Source: Pararge aegeria
Taxonomy: Eukaryota > Arthropoda > Insecta > Lepidoptera > Nymphalidae
Assembly (NCBI RefSeq): GCF_905163445.1
Contig: NC_053191.1
Location: 5,828,001-5,892,000, forward strand
Reading direction: 5' to 3'
Length of the DNA: 64,000 nucleotides
The notes under the pieces are model-generated. The model worked only from the letters and a program-made list of their open reading frames with translations, did not search any database and was not told the origin of the DNA. The first letter of the stretch is position 1. Each line of letters starts with the position of its first letter. Below, piece by piece: positions 36,001-46,700 of this stretch. A program made the translations under genes and the position numbers.

Positions 36001-39000
36001 ACTTTACAGGATTACTCGCCAGTTCAATCCGGAGATTCCCTAAAGGTTTCATTGAAATCGGTCCAGCCATTTCGAAGCCTTTACGGAACATACCCACCCA
36101 CTTTCTCTTTTATATATATAGAAGGTAGATAGATTATGTACAAGAAATACTGACAAACATAGATAGTTTTTTTTTAATCTATAGACAAGCGCTGGACTGC
36201 CATCACCCCCGATAATAAGTCATGTTGCATCCTAATATGGAGCGTGCTTGCCTAGGAGATGCCTATTGCCACTCTTGATTTGAAGGCACCCATATTATAG
36301 GCAACGGGGAAAACGGAAGCCAGGTATTCCAGATCTTTGCGATGTTAATTGGGAACGAGGATGCAAAACGCTTTGTAAAAGTCCATGGGACGTCCTCTAC
36401 GTAGCGCAGTTCGATGGTAGAAAGGTGAAGATGGAACCAAATTAAATAGTTCCTATGAAAACTCTCCGAAGATAAGTATAAGAGATAAATGGGGCTAAGT
36501 TAATATAACAGAGAACGAGTAGCAATGTCCTTTGCTCATCTACTGCGATCACGAATCCGTCTAGCCTGCGAGGTAATTATTGGCAAACCTTCCCCTTGGG
36601 AGAGGCCTTTAGTCCAGCAGTGAACTTATATAGGCTATTAATGATATTTATTAGGCCGAGGATCATGATGATGACGATGAATAGTGATAACTTCTATGCG
36701 TTACGTCTGTTATTAATATGTTATTTTAATAGATTGCAGAATACAGAATGAACTTCGAGTACAATATGTCTGAAAGGCACATCTTAGACCTACAACATGT
36801 TAATAGTGTGAGCGCTATTACAAAACTAAATCCGATTCTCCTGAAGAAAGCTGAAATATTGTGTACAGTAAGTACTTACATAATATTTATTTATTTATAT
36901 TCTTATTCTAACACTATCATTACTGAATACTTAAACCTAATGTTTTTTAAATAATAATCTTAGCACCCTTATGCTATATCCTATGCTACTTAATTATCTA
37001 TTCCCATAATAAATAACCCACATTGCGATCCTTGTGAATTCACTCAGAGCGCAACAATACCAATCACATTGCTCTGATATGACATTGACGATGCGGAGGG
37101 CGCGCGTCATTGGTGCCATTATCTAATACGTACTTGGTAATAATATTGTTCTGGTCCAAATTTAGACATTGTCTAACTTTTGTGTCTGAGACATGTTAAC
37201 GAATCGGTCTTGGTTTTTATCTGTAAAGCTGACCATAATGGTCACATAAGCTTAGGAGATTATAACGAAGACCGGGCAGCAGCGTCCCCTGTTCTACTAC
37301 TACCATCTGCTACGATTACAAACCCGCGTAATGATTATGGGCAAACGCTCCTATCGGTAGAGGCCTTTAATCCACCAGTGAACTGTTATAGGCTTTTAAT
37401 GATAATGAAGCATAGGACTTCGTTACTTAAGCCAACGGACTTAGAAAGTTTCATATGACAGGATAACCATGTGGTATAAATTAAAATAAGACTGACGACA
37501 ATAATCATAAAGAAAAAACAAAAAGTCATTTTAAAAACCTTTAAAAAATAAAAAAGATATATATATATTTTTTAACTATCCCTTAATTCCAAGAACATCT
37601 CATAAAGCGGACGAAATTATAACAACAATTTGTGGTGGCTTAACGCCGGTTTATCCGCCGTTTCTTAGACTAAGTAATTTTATTATTATTTTGTTCGCTT
37701 TGGGAGATAGATGTTCTTGGTATTATCATCATCATCATGGTGACGAAATACGATGTACAGTTTTTGTATGTAATGAACGCATCAAAAGTGCCATTTATGT
37801 GCCTACTTGAATAAATATATATTTGACTTTGAAATAATAACAATATGACTTCGTTTAAGAAATGGCAGATAATCTGGCGTTAAGCCACCGAAACAACCGC
37901 CTACGCTTTTTTGGTCGAGGTATAAAGGAAATATATTTGACTAGCTGTTGCCCGCGATTTCGTCTGCGTTTGATTTTGTTTGGTGTGGCATTAAATTTAG
38001 TTGTACTTAGATCTAAAAAAAATGAAAGTATTCAGTATCGCTAAGCCTTAAATTAGGGGTGGTTTGCTACTGTCCGCTTAGGAGTGCTGTCCTCTATCTC
38101 CAACCACAGTTTGGGCAAAATTAAACACATATTATAACCTCTATAGTCCAAAAATAATTATTTAAAGCGGTTTTAATTTGTCGGAGTTATGGTGTAAAAT
38201 AGTCAAACACTCATCCTCTCTCCCAAGGGAACCGAGCTTAATGTCGGGATAAAAAGTATCCTATATTACTTCTAACACTTCCAAGAATATGTGTACAAAG
38301 TTTCATGAGGATCGGTCAAGTAGTTTTTGCGTGAAAGCATAACAAACAAACTTACATTGACATTTATAATATTAGTAGGGATATAACTCAAGGCGAGCTG
38401 GATGCATTCCCATAAGTACCTGCATATTATATTTTTTACAGATTTTAATTTAAAATGTGTCTCTTATTACAGTGTAGTAATTCAGATATACCATAAAAAG
38501 TAGTAATTAGAATTAAAAAATAAAAACTAATATTATTTTAATTTCAGGGTGGTTACGGAATAAGAATAAGTGGTATTCATATCCTGAATGCACCATCGTT
38601 TGTGGATAAAATTGTATTCTTAATCAAACAAGGGCTCAAGGAAAAGGTTGCGAATAGACTTCAGGTTCACAGTTCTTATGAAGAATTGCATAAGGAAGTA
38701 CCTAAAGATGTTTTACCAGAGGACTATGGTGGTGATCTACCTAGCTGTTCAAAATTAGAAGGTAAAACTTATTAGTGATAAAATCATATTTATCGTGACA
38801 AATTAATAGTTGTTACCAGTGATACAAAAAGTACTTAAACATAATATGACCCATTAGTACGATGACGAAGTGGTTTCATCATATCAACCCATTACCCAAT
38901 ACAGCAGGGCTAGCACAGAGAGGAGACAAACATTATATCCGCCGATTATAACCCCTGACAACGGATATAATTAACGTTTCCATCTGCTAAAGCACGGGAA

Positions 39001-39621
39001 TATGGAATAGAAGAATTTTACCCCGTTAACTATTACAAATATATTATTTGTATATTATTTCCACTTGTGCGCCAGCGCTTTGAAAGTTGATAAAGCTGTT
39101 GGAGAAGATACATTTTTATCCTTTCCCCGGAAAGATTATTGTCTCCTGCCCATGCTAACCGTGCTGGGCTTTTGGCCGTACACACTAATACTTCATAGGA
39201 AATGGATTCTTATTACAACAGGTTAAAAAGTCGCAAAATTCTGTGCCACCGACTTTTAGTTAACAAACGAACGAGGACGAATTTAAGGTTTAAAACAAGG
39301 ACAATAAGTTACTTTTACAGTGTTTCTTAAAGCTACTTAGGGTTATGCGGAATAAGGATGAATAGAGTAAAATTATGACACAAACTTTGTTTAGATAATT
39401 TGGCCAGTCCCTAGAAGGTCAATTTAAATTAGTACAAGTACTTTCAACAATATAAATTTCTTTCAGAACAATGGCAGAGCATTCTTAAGACGGAAGAAGC
39501 GCAGAACCTAATCGGGATATGCAATAAGCTAGTGGCGGACGAGACGAAACGAAGTGCCTTTAAATTTAACGAAGAATACTTGGGAATGCCTGGCTCTTTT
39601 AGAAAATTAACCGTAGATTAA
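33023..39621 (+). CDS. CRAL-TRIO domain protein 1 (alpha-TTP / clavesin-like)
   Basis: Coding exons: 33023-33188, 34540-34693, 35391-35505, 36733-36867, 38548-38761, 39467-39621, giving 939 nt or 312 residues with TAA at 39619. All introns are GT-AG; phases 1,2,0,0,1. The CRAL-TRIO N helix bundle is at about residues 30-90 ('HLLGRGSVEMTKTRIDKLL'), the lipid-binding fold at about 105-265 ('IHILNAPSFVDKI', 'EELHKEVP', 'LPEDYGG'), and the C-terminus 'YLGMPGSFRKLTVD' is typical of insect members. Known: these soluble Sec14-like proteins carry retinoids, carotenoids, tocopherol or phosphoinositides; the ligand here is unknown. The ATG at 33023 follows an acceptor at 33009-33010 by 12 nt, so a non-coding first exon is likely. 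The conserved D-x-x-G of the core is weak (LDLQHVNS). Its tandem paralogue starts 4.1 kb downstream. Confidence 0.9.
33430..33622 (+). mobile_element. LINE 3'-tail fragment, family T (intron 1)
   Basis: Lies in intron 1 of CRAL-TRIO gene 1, same strand. Contains 'gactagggcgcgtttagaac' and 'gaataaaacatttttgaatt' with an AATAAA signal. The host gene presumably skips this poly(A) site. Confidence 0.6.
33694..33771. repeat. (AT)n microsatellite and perfect 17-bp hairpin
   Basis: 33696-33720 is an (AT)n run. Immediately after, arms 33721-33737 and 33755-33771 pair perfectly, and an inner 'gaca/tgtc' extends the stem around a T-run loop. In intron 1 of CRAL-TRIO gene 1. Confidence 0.85.
34075..34310 (+). 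repeat. Dispersed TG-rich repeat
   Basis: A (TG)n-like stretch at 34077-34132 then 'ccgattttgactttgttttt' and 'gatgaaaatcgggccaagat'. Shared order with 41540-41830 and, in part, 63838-63930. Class unknown. Confidence 0.5.
34268..34539. repeat. 143-bp tandem duplication running to the exon 2 acceptor
   Basis: Unit 1 is 34268-34410; unit 2 starts at 34411 with the same 'gattacacattttttcacaa'. Unit 2 ends with 'ttattatattttaag', the splice acceptor of exon 2 at 34540. The matching place in unit 1 reads 'ttattatattttacac', without AG. Copies differ at scattered positions. Confidence 0.85.
34843..35035 (+). mobile_element. Helitron-like fragment (intron 2)
   Basis: Family words 'aattaaacaatcaatagact', 'tttttatcccagaaaaacca' and 'cccacgggatttg' in intron 2 of CRAL-TRIO gene 1. 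Terminal CTAG not identified. Confidence 0.4.
35262..35345 (-). mobile_element. SINE-B tail fragment (intron 2)
   Basis: 'cacatcactaccatctagtc' and 'gcttgtgttatgggcac' match the SINE-B end near 53570-53620 in reverse orientation. Lies 45 bp before exon 3 of CRAL-TRIO gene 1. Confidence 0.5.
35744..36121 (-). mobile_element. Helitron-like element with terminal hairpin (intron 3)
   Basis: Left end 'taactaacgtacccagcccg' with a stem 'agcccg-cttcgc-cgggct'; right end 'cttttatatatatagaagg'. On the minus strand this gives a TCTATATATATAAAAG start and a hairpin-bearing end, the plan of a non-autonomous rolling-circle element. The body includes 'gtttcattgaaatcggtcca'. No transposase coding. Confidence 0.5.
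36178..36440 (-). pseudogene. LINE RT C-terminal fragment, family W (intron 3)
   Basis: Minus-strand coding remnant with words shared with 1572-1800 ('cactcttgatttgaagg', 'gcaaaacgctttgta'). In intron 3 of CRAL-TRIO gene 1, opposite strand. Confidence 0.55.
36550..36690 (+). mobile_element. SINE-like tail fragment
   Basis: 'gggagaggcctttagtccag', 'agtgaacttatataggcta' and a 'gatgatgacgatga' end; a sister fragment lies at 37300-37410. Resembles the 3' end of lepidopteran SINEs ending in GATGATG. Confidence 0.45.
37758..38381. mobile_element. LINE family T tail and Helitron-like element (intron 4)
   Basis: 37758-37834 is a family T end ('gtgcctacttgaataaatat', then TTTGAC). 37941-38381 is a good Helitron-like copy: 'ctagctgttgcccgcgattt' at the left, 'tttataatattagtaggga' at the right, so minus-strand 5' TCCCTACTAATATTATAAA and 3' CTAG. 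Copies at 48063 and 61362 align along most of its length. Confidence 0.6.
38935..39175 (-). mobile_element. Dispersed element D copy (intron 5)
   Basis: 'ccacttgtgcgccagcgctt', 'ctttccccggaaagattatt' and 'tcctgcccatgctaaccgtg' match element D. In intron 5 of CRAL-TRIO gene 1. Confidence 0.5.
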
Positions 39622-39824
39622 AGAACACACTACTTTTCAGATCTAATAATAACTTAAGTATTTTTAAGCAACTCAGGTATCATTTTCTGAAATTAAAGTA
39701 GGTAACCTACCTTTTATAAGGACATATAAGAATAATTATAACAATGATAAAAAAGTCAGGTGGACAAATGGTTTACGAGGATGAAGGGTTGGTTTGTATT
39801 GTTTTGCACACGAAAATAAAATGT

Positions 39825-39952
39825 ATAAAACGCGAAATGATATGCATTGTTGACCAGTCAACCTTGAAGCATACAGAAAACTCATGAAAGACGCAAATAA
39901 ATGCACCAAAAAAGATCTAGTAAAAGTACTACTAACTATAAATTCCAATAAA
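39825..39952 (+). terminator. Candidate poly(A) signals of CRAL-TRIO gene 1
   Basis: AATAAA at 39825-39830 and again at 39947-39952, about 205 and 326 nt after the stop codon. Which is used cannot be told from sequence. Confidence 0.5.
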
Positions 39953-40020
39953 AGATAATATGATAAGTTTTATTTATGCAAAAAATGTGAATACTATAAA
40001 AATGCATGTGTTTTTATATT

Positions 40021-40275
40021 TCATCATATCCATCCATTACCAGCCCACTACAGGGCACTGGTCTTCTCCCACAATGAGAAGGGGTTAAGGCCGTAGTCCA
40101 ACACGCTTGTCCTGTGCGGATTGGTGGACTCCACATACCTTTGAGAACAATATGGACGACTCTCGGGTATGCACGGTTCTTCACGATGTTTTCCTTCACC
40201 GTTAAAACAAGTCATATTTTAATGGCTTAAAACGCACATAACTTAGAAAAAGAAGAGGTGCGTGCTGATGTGATG
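40021..40275 (-). mobile_element. SINE-A copy
   Basis: 'cattaccagcccactacagg', 'cctgtgcggattggtggact' and 'ttcaccgttaaaacaagtca', ending near 'gaagaggtgcgtgctg'. Near full length. Confidence 0.65.
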
Positions 40276-40994
40276 AACGAACGTGATGATACTCACTGGG
40301 CGTTTTTTATATGAATATAACAATGACATCATGAGTACTATATGAAAGAATTTTCTATTTTTAGACAGAAAATAAAAACATTATTATGTTATGTAAAGTG
40401 CATATTATTCAATTAATTCAACGACATCAAGTGAGTCGCAAGGAATTGCCTGGTCGGACATAGGATGCTTTGTCTATCTATGACCCGGGCAACAGCGAGT
40501 TATTTTAATAATTTTCATAATTAAACAAATATGGCAATATTTTTATTTTCTGGTAAGTAACTAACTCACTCCTACGGCCTTCAATCTAATGCACGCCGTC
40601 TAAAAATAAAACATAATTATAGCAATTTATTTTGAACAAAATAATAATAAAGTAGGTTACATAATATTATGATCTATTTCGAGCATTCTTGAGTCCTCTG
40701 TAGTTTGTAGTCGAATTTTAAATAAACCACTGAGATATCTTGACATACGTTTTCAGCAGATTACAGAAATAAACAAAATCGTTTTATATATACGTTGGTT
40801 ACTGCTAGGAACAACTAGCACAAGCGGGCAAAGTTGAATCAGACTCCCGCACTAAGGGTTCCGTACCATTGTAAAAACAATTAGGGGAGATTAAAAATAA
40901 TTATTCTAAAGACTTTAAACTAAAATTTTCGTGGTTAATTAACATTTAAAAAAATAATTCAACGGATAAATACCATGATAACATTTATAAATAA

Positions 40995-41262
40995 ATATAT
41001 TACAACAATGCACACATCGCCATCTAGCCTCAAAGTAAGCGGAGCTTGTGTTGTTCATCTCAATGTTGGGTATTGAGATGACTGATGTATATTTTTTTAT
41101 GAATAATATACATAAATAATTATAATATACAGATAACGAGACACACCCAGACACTGAAAAACTTACATGTTCATCACACAAATATTTTCCAGTTGTGGGA
41201 ATCGATCCCACGGCCTTGGACTCAGAAAGCAGGATCGCTACAAACTGCGCCAATCGGCCGAC
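40995..41262 (-). mobile_element. SINE-B, near full length
   Basis: Right end is the tRNA-like head on the minus strand ('cggccgattggcgcagtt', then 'ccgtgggatcgattcccaca'); left end 'cacacatcgccatctagcct'. Same order as 53380-53640. Confidence 0.65.
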
Positions 41263-41539
41263 AAACATTATGGGGTTTGTCGATATTTCGACTCAGTTGC
41301 ATGAATAGTGGTCACAACGGGACTGCGGAGGTGCGAGATTTTAAGCTGGATGTCAAAGGCAGAATCTAACTGCCCGCTTTCGTTTCTTTTATGTTTGTAT
41401 TTCACGAACTGTTTGACATACTTCAATGACAACGTTACTTTTAAATTAAGAATACAGCTTCTTGGTTTGCATAACACTACCTCTGGATTGAAGTTTTTGT
41501 TACGGTATACTGCGTGGCCAAAACTACCATAATGATTAT

Positions 41540-41830
41540 TCTGGTTTTTAGCCCCCGCCGCAAAAACGACGAGGTGTTATAAGTTTGTTTTTGTGTGTGT
41601 ATGTGTGTTTGTCTTTGGCAACGTATTTCTGGAAAGGATGAAACGATTTTGATTTAGTTTTTATTGAACGACTACTCCACCGTTCAAAAAAACTATTTTT
41701 TGAACGGTGGAGTAGTCTGGAGTTTTCTTAGTGTTTGATGAAAATCGGTCCAAGATAGCGGTCGCCACAAATGGCAGATTACATATTCTTTCACAACTTC
41801 CACAATATTTGTTTTAAATAAATTTAGTTA
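41540..41830 (+). repeat. Dispersed TG-rich repeat with 22-bp perfect palindrome
   Basis: 'gcccccgccgcaaaaacgac' start, TG-rich tract, 'gatgaaaatcggtccaagat' as at 34232. A perfect inverted repeat (41670-41691 and 41696-41717, loop acta) interrupts it and has no counterpart in the 34.1-kb copy. Confidence 0.6.
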
Positions 41831-42059
41831 GTTTTTGATAACCATGTTTTAAAATAAATTTTGGGTAATAATATTGGGTTGATATTATAATGTAGTAGTA
41901 GCTTGACTAGTAGTATACTATACACTACGATATGTTTAAAATCTACGAGCCACCAAAAGATGGCGAATTACATTATTTCAAACAATATCATCAATATGGG
42001 TATGAAGTAAATGAGCTTAACTAGTTGAATAATACAAACTATAATACGAAAGTTTTTTA

Positions 42060-42310
42060 ATTTTTATTTTATGTCGGTCCCACATTGTCCCACATGCCTT
42101 GCGACTTGTTGTTATCTGTGAAGAATTATGTCCTTTATCTCCGACAAGTTATCAGATCTTCATTACAATTTGACAATTTTAATGAAGATCTGATAACTTT
42201 TGATCTGATAAAAACACTTTCAAAAAAAATAAAAAAAATTATATCGGCTAAATTAAGCGGAGCTTATTTATGCAACAGAAATTCATCATCTGTGAAAATT
42301 TCATCTGCCT
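42060..42310 (+). repeat. Dispersed repeat with 20-bp inverted duplication
   Basis: Shares 'tatgtcctttatctccgaca', 'cagatcttcatta' and 'ctttcaaaaaaa' with 31215-31430. Between these words it has an extra inverted copy of 20 bp (42146-42165 and 42180-42199) that is lacking in the sister. Confidence 0.7.
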
Positions 42311-43716
42311 AACTATTACGGTACAGCCTGGTGACAGACAGACAGACGGATAGACAGACGGATGAACAGCGGTCTCGTTTTACCCTTTGGGTAAGGATCC
42401 CTAAAAAGCAGCAAATAAGTTCAGTAATTTTCCTTAAAATTTTTCCTTCGCTTCTATTAGGCCTGGGATGAACAATCAGTTTGCTCTGAGGTTTTATTGG
42501 TCATTATTCCCATGAGTATCGAGCAGAACGAGCATGAGAATTTAAATTGTCATATTTACCATAAAGCGCTGCACAAACGGAGATATTTTTTGTGACCTAC
42601 GCGATATACGGTGACTGAGTACAATCAGTCAATTTGTAATTACTCGTCTGCCCTGTGTAATGTTGTAATTCTCTAAGTTGTAGTGGATGTATCTATAAGG
42701 GCACACATGAGGGCTGGTATGTAGGGCGTCCTTTATTATCTGACGATTTTTTGTTTCAGTAGGATTATTGTTCGTTTTATAATGTAGGTAACCTTACAAT
42801 CACGATGGTGTAAAACTGTAATTTTATTTATGGAAATCCAGAAGTTTGACACTCCATAAAAATCAAACAGATTTACTATTTTTTTATCAATTTTTTTACG
42901 ATTACAAAGTTAAGTTAGGTGACACTGTGAATTTGGTTTCCAGTATGGTGTCTCGTGTTTATAACAAAGAGTGTCTACGTTTGCGCATTGCCTTGGATAT
43001 TTTAAATGATTAATATTACTTCTACATTGTAGAAGGTCAAACAGAACGTATATTTTTTGTTGTATCATAAAAGCATAAGAATTCGCAATCAAAACATCGC
43101 TGATATTCAGTTGTGACAGCCGTGAGACTGATATTACTGACGTATTAAAGAAAAAAATCAAAAAAATATTCATAAGTCACTTTTAACGGTGAAAATAGCA
43201 TAGTGTTGTATACAACTCAACATACAAAAATTATAAATAATTATTATTATTCAAAAAGTGAAGTGCAACATAAGTACCTATTTAATTCATATTTATTTCA
43301 GTAAGAAGAAACGAGATTTCAATTTCAATAGCAAAATATTTTGCCAGGTAATATGCATTATACAATTTCATAGCTGATTATATATATAAAATTCGAATTA
43401 TCCAACTTAAAAAAGTTCATACTTTAGATTAAAACATTATGTTTTAATATAAGTTTCCAATTATCTAAATAGTGTAATTGGCGGAGCAAAGAGATAGCCT
43501 ACCTTATAGTATGTATGTGGAATATCATCGCCTATCACAACACGCCTACGTACTACGTAAACGCCATACGTACTTATAGTCTAAAATACAACACTATTTT
43601 GGTCCATTGAAACGAGTTAAGTTTTAAAGGTAGTATGAATTATTCCACATCATCAAAAAATGTTTGTCGAATATGTTAAACCTTTTAACTTGCAGTTGAT
43701 CAGAACGATAACCCAA

Positions 43717-46700
43717 ATGAATTTGCAAATGCCTTTTGGATCTCATCCGTTATATCCATGTACGGAAGAAGAAAAACTCGCGATACGTAAGGAAGTGGGA
43801 ATCAAGGATAACATTCTCCAAGAAGACATTGATTCAATATTGGATTGGTTTTACAAGGAACCTCATTTAGCTGATGCATTTATAGGTAAGCATTATAATT
43901 TTGATAATTTTACACGTTAAATGGATTATATACGGTATCATAATCATCGTCATGTCAACCAATGGGTGTCTACTGCTAGACAAAGGTATTTTGTCGGGAG
44001 TTCGAATTACCACAAATGTGCTGCTTGGGTCGAACTAGGTCGGCCGGCTCCCTGGGACTCGCTTGATGTCATCCGTCTACCTCACCTTACCAACGCTACG
44101 TTTATCGGCGCGAGGTCACCATTCTAGCACCTTGAGTCATCAACGTCCATCAGTTCTCAAAGCTATGTGCCCTGTCCATTGCCATTTAGCTTCGCGACCT
44201 TTTGAGCTTTGTTGGTAACTCTGATTTATCTACGGATTACGTAGAGATACTCGAAGCGTAGACTCTTCTTATGAGGCCCATAGTTTGTGATCACTTTTCA
44301 GAGTCAAAAGACAATGTGAGGTAACCATAAGGATAATATCCAGGAAAACTTTGGGGCAGTCTAATTTATGCGCATTTCCCTAGGATTGAAAAGCTGAACT
44401 AAAGCTAAAGTGACAGTATCATGTCCCTTGTTGAACAATAGCTCCTAGGGTACAAGCATTGTTGAATAAGTGGTGTCACAAGAGACAACCGAATCGGTGC
44501 GGTGAACTAGGGGATAACGTTGGTAAAGAACTGGATGAAGATGAATGAAATCCGAGTGCGATAGGGAACTTTCAGAATCTCTCCATATTAAATTGATTAG
44601 TGCCACCTATTGATGCTATTATTTATTGATGTTGGGTATTAAATGATCACGTGTTCACAATAACAAGAAACCGACCATCGCTTAAAGCAAAAATTTAAAG
44701 TAACACTTTTATGTGACATATCCATCTTGGCGTCCCTGATTATAATTCTGAAGCAAGGGGGTCATCAAAATTGAATAAATAAACAAAACGACACCCCCTT
44801 CTTTTATGAAGACAGCGAAGCCATTGAAACATTGCTATTTTTCTTTTTCAATTAGATCGTGATTACGTTGAAAGGATGCTAGTTGCAACAAGATGTTCCC
44901 GTGAAAAGTGTAAGAAGAAAATTAACAATTTTTACAGATATAGATCCTGTGCACCCGAACTGGTGCAAACGAGAATAAAGGAACTGTCAAATCCCGATTA
45001 CGATCCTTGGCTATTTTAGTAAGTGCTATTAATTTAAAATTATTCCTACAACTGACTCGTAGTCGTAGTGGTGAGTATGTCCACTAGCTAGCCTTTACTT
45101 GTATTCTTTTTCCCAAGGGTTGCCCGGAAGAAAGTTGTTTAGCAATAAGACTGCCTTTGCATAACGTACAAATGATTGTGAAATAATAAAGCTGTATTAG
45201 CGTTATTTTTAATGATAAACTTTATCACTCTATGTTTCTTTTTTAGTAGCCAAGCTGCTATGCTAAAATTGTTTAATGGAAAAAGGATTTCAGTGTTTAA
45301 AGTAACCGATGCGGACCCTGGGAATTTCCACAGCGATATAGTATTCAAAATTACTATTTTGGTAAGCACTGTTTTTTTATTCTATATTTCTCTTATTCAA
45401 GACACTCAATCAATCTATGTATTAATAGCCTAATGGTTAGGGCTTCGGTGGCACCTTTAACTTTTTGCGTTTTAAGCAATTCGATATCACTTGCTAGCAA
45501 GGAAAAAAAATCGGGAGAAAACCGGCATGCCTGAGAGTTCTCCATATTATTAATATCAAAGGCCAGTGAAGTCAATCAATCCGCACATTACCAGCGTGTT
45601 GAACTATGTCCCAAACACCCTTCTCGTTCTGGAAAGAGACCCTTGTTCTGTACGATACTGCCTTAGTACGATATTTGCTCGCTTGCAATCGAGGAGTTGT
45701 TTTCAAGTATAGAAATACTTGAACGTCGGTGTTAAAGAATCTTATTTGGATTGCGCTACAGTTCAAATTGGCCTACAAATCTTTAGTCGGGCTTTTGACA
45801 GAACGTTTGTAAAACAAAAATCAAAAGTCCAAGATTTGCGACTCTGAAACGAGTAACATTAAGTCCATTTTAGAGTTTAAAACTTGAAAATACTACAGTC
45901 TACATAACCCAATTCGTATGTATTTGGATTCCATAGTTGCATTCAATTTTGATCGTATTTCTAAGATGATGATGAGTAAAGAGAGAGATCGGTGTTAACA
46001 TAGTTAGATAGGTAGGAATTTGGAAATCTGAAAATCTACGTCCAGCTGTAGACGTGATCTTTTGATATGATATGGTAATATTACCGTGGTAGACTACGGC
46101 ATAAACCCTAAACCATTGTCAGGAGAGGTAATGGATATTATGGAGTATCTATATGTACAGAATATTAATTGTTTGTTATAATATGTTATCGGGTATCTCG
46201 GAAACGGCTGTAATGATTTGGATAAAATTTGATATTTAGATGATTATTATAATATTTTCTGGAAAAAAAAACGCGATTTGAAGCAGCTAACGGCAATTTG
46301 TTAGTTTCTGAGGATCCAATGTTGATATTGGGTGTATGATTTCAGATGGCACTATCCGAATACCATTAGTATTGAAAGTAAGATTTAATTTAGATTAGTA
46401 ACTATCTGATTCTACAGCATAAAACTCGCGGTACTTGATTGCTGAATAGTTATTGATAAGTTAAAATGTGAAACATGCTTAAAGTAAAACTAGTTGATAT
46501 TTTGGGTGAAAAAAAAACATTGTTTTGCCTCTTTAGAAAACTTAAAGCACTTTTTTCTGTTCCGTGGAATTTCTTTCTTCCTTTTTGATTTCGTCTTTTT
46601 ATTAATTATTAAATTTAGTTTTCCACATAAAGGTATATTATTTTGTTGCAGCTTGGGGAATTAAGGTTAAAATATGACTACATGCTAGGAGATATTTGGA

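Larger units (their letters stand above)
39953..43695 (+). other. Intergenic interval between the CRAL-TRIO paralogues
   Basis: Contains SINE-A, SINE-B, a TG-rich dispersed repeat with two perfect hairpins, and unremarkable AT-rich sequence from 42400 to 43690. The promoter and any non-coding first exon of CRAL-TRIO gene 2 must lie here, since an acceptor sits at 43694-43695. No clear TATA box or initiator could be chosen. Confidence 0.5.

Noticed and set aside
39953..43695. Possible third CRAL-TRIO copy between the two genes
   Set aside because: No 214-bp exon-5-like block or 'LPxxxGG' coding segment found in any frame there.
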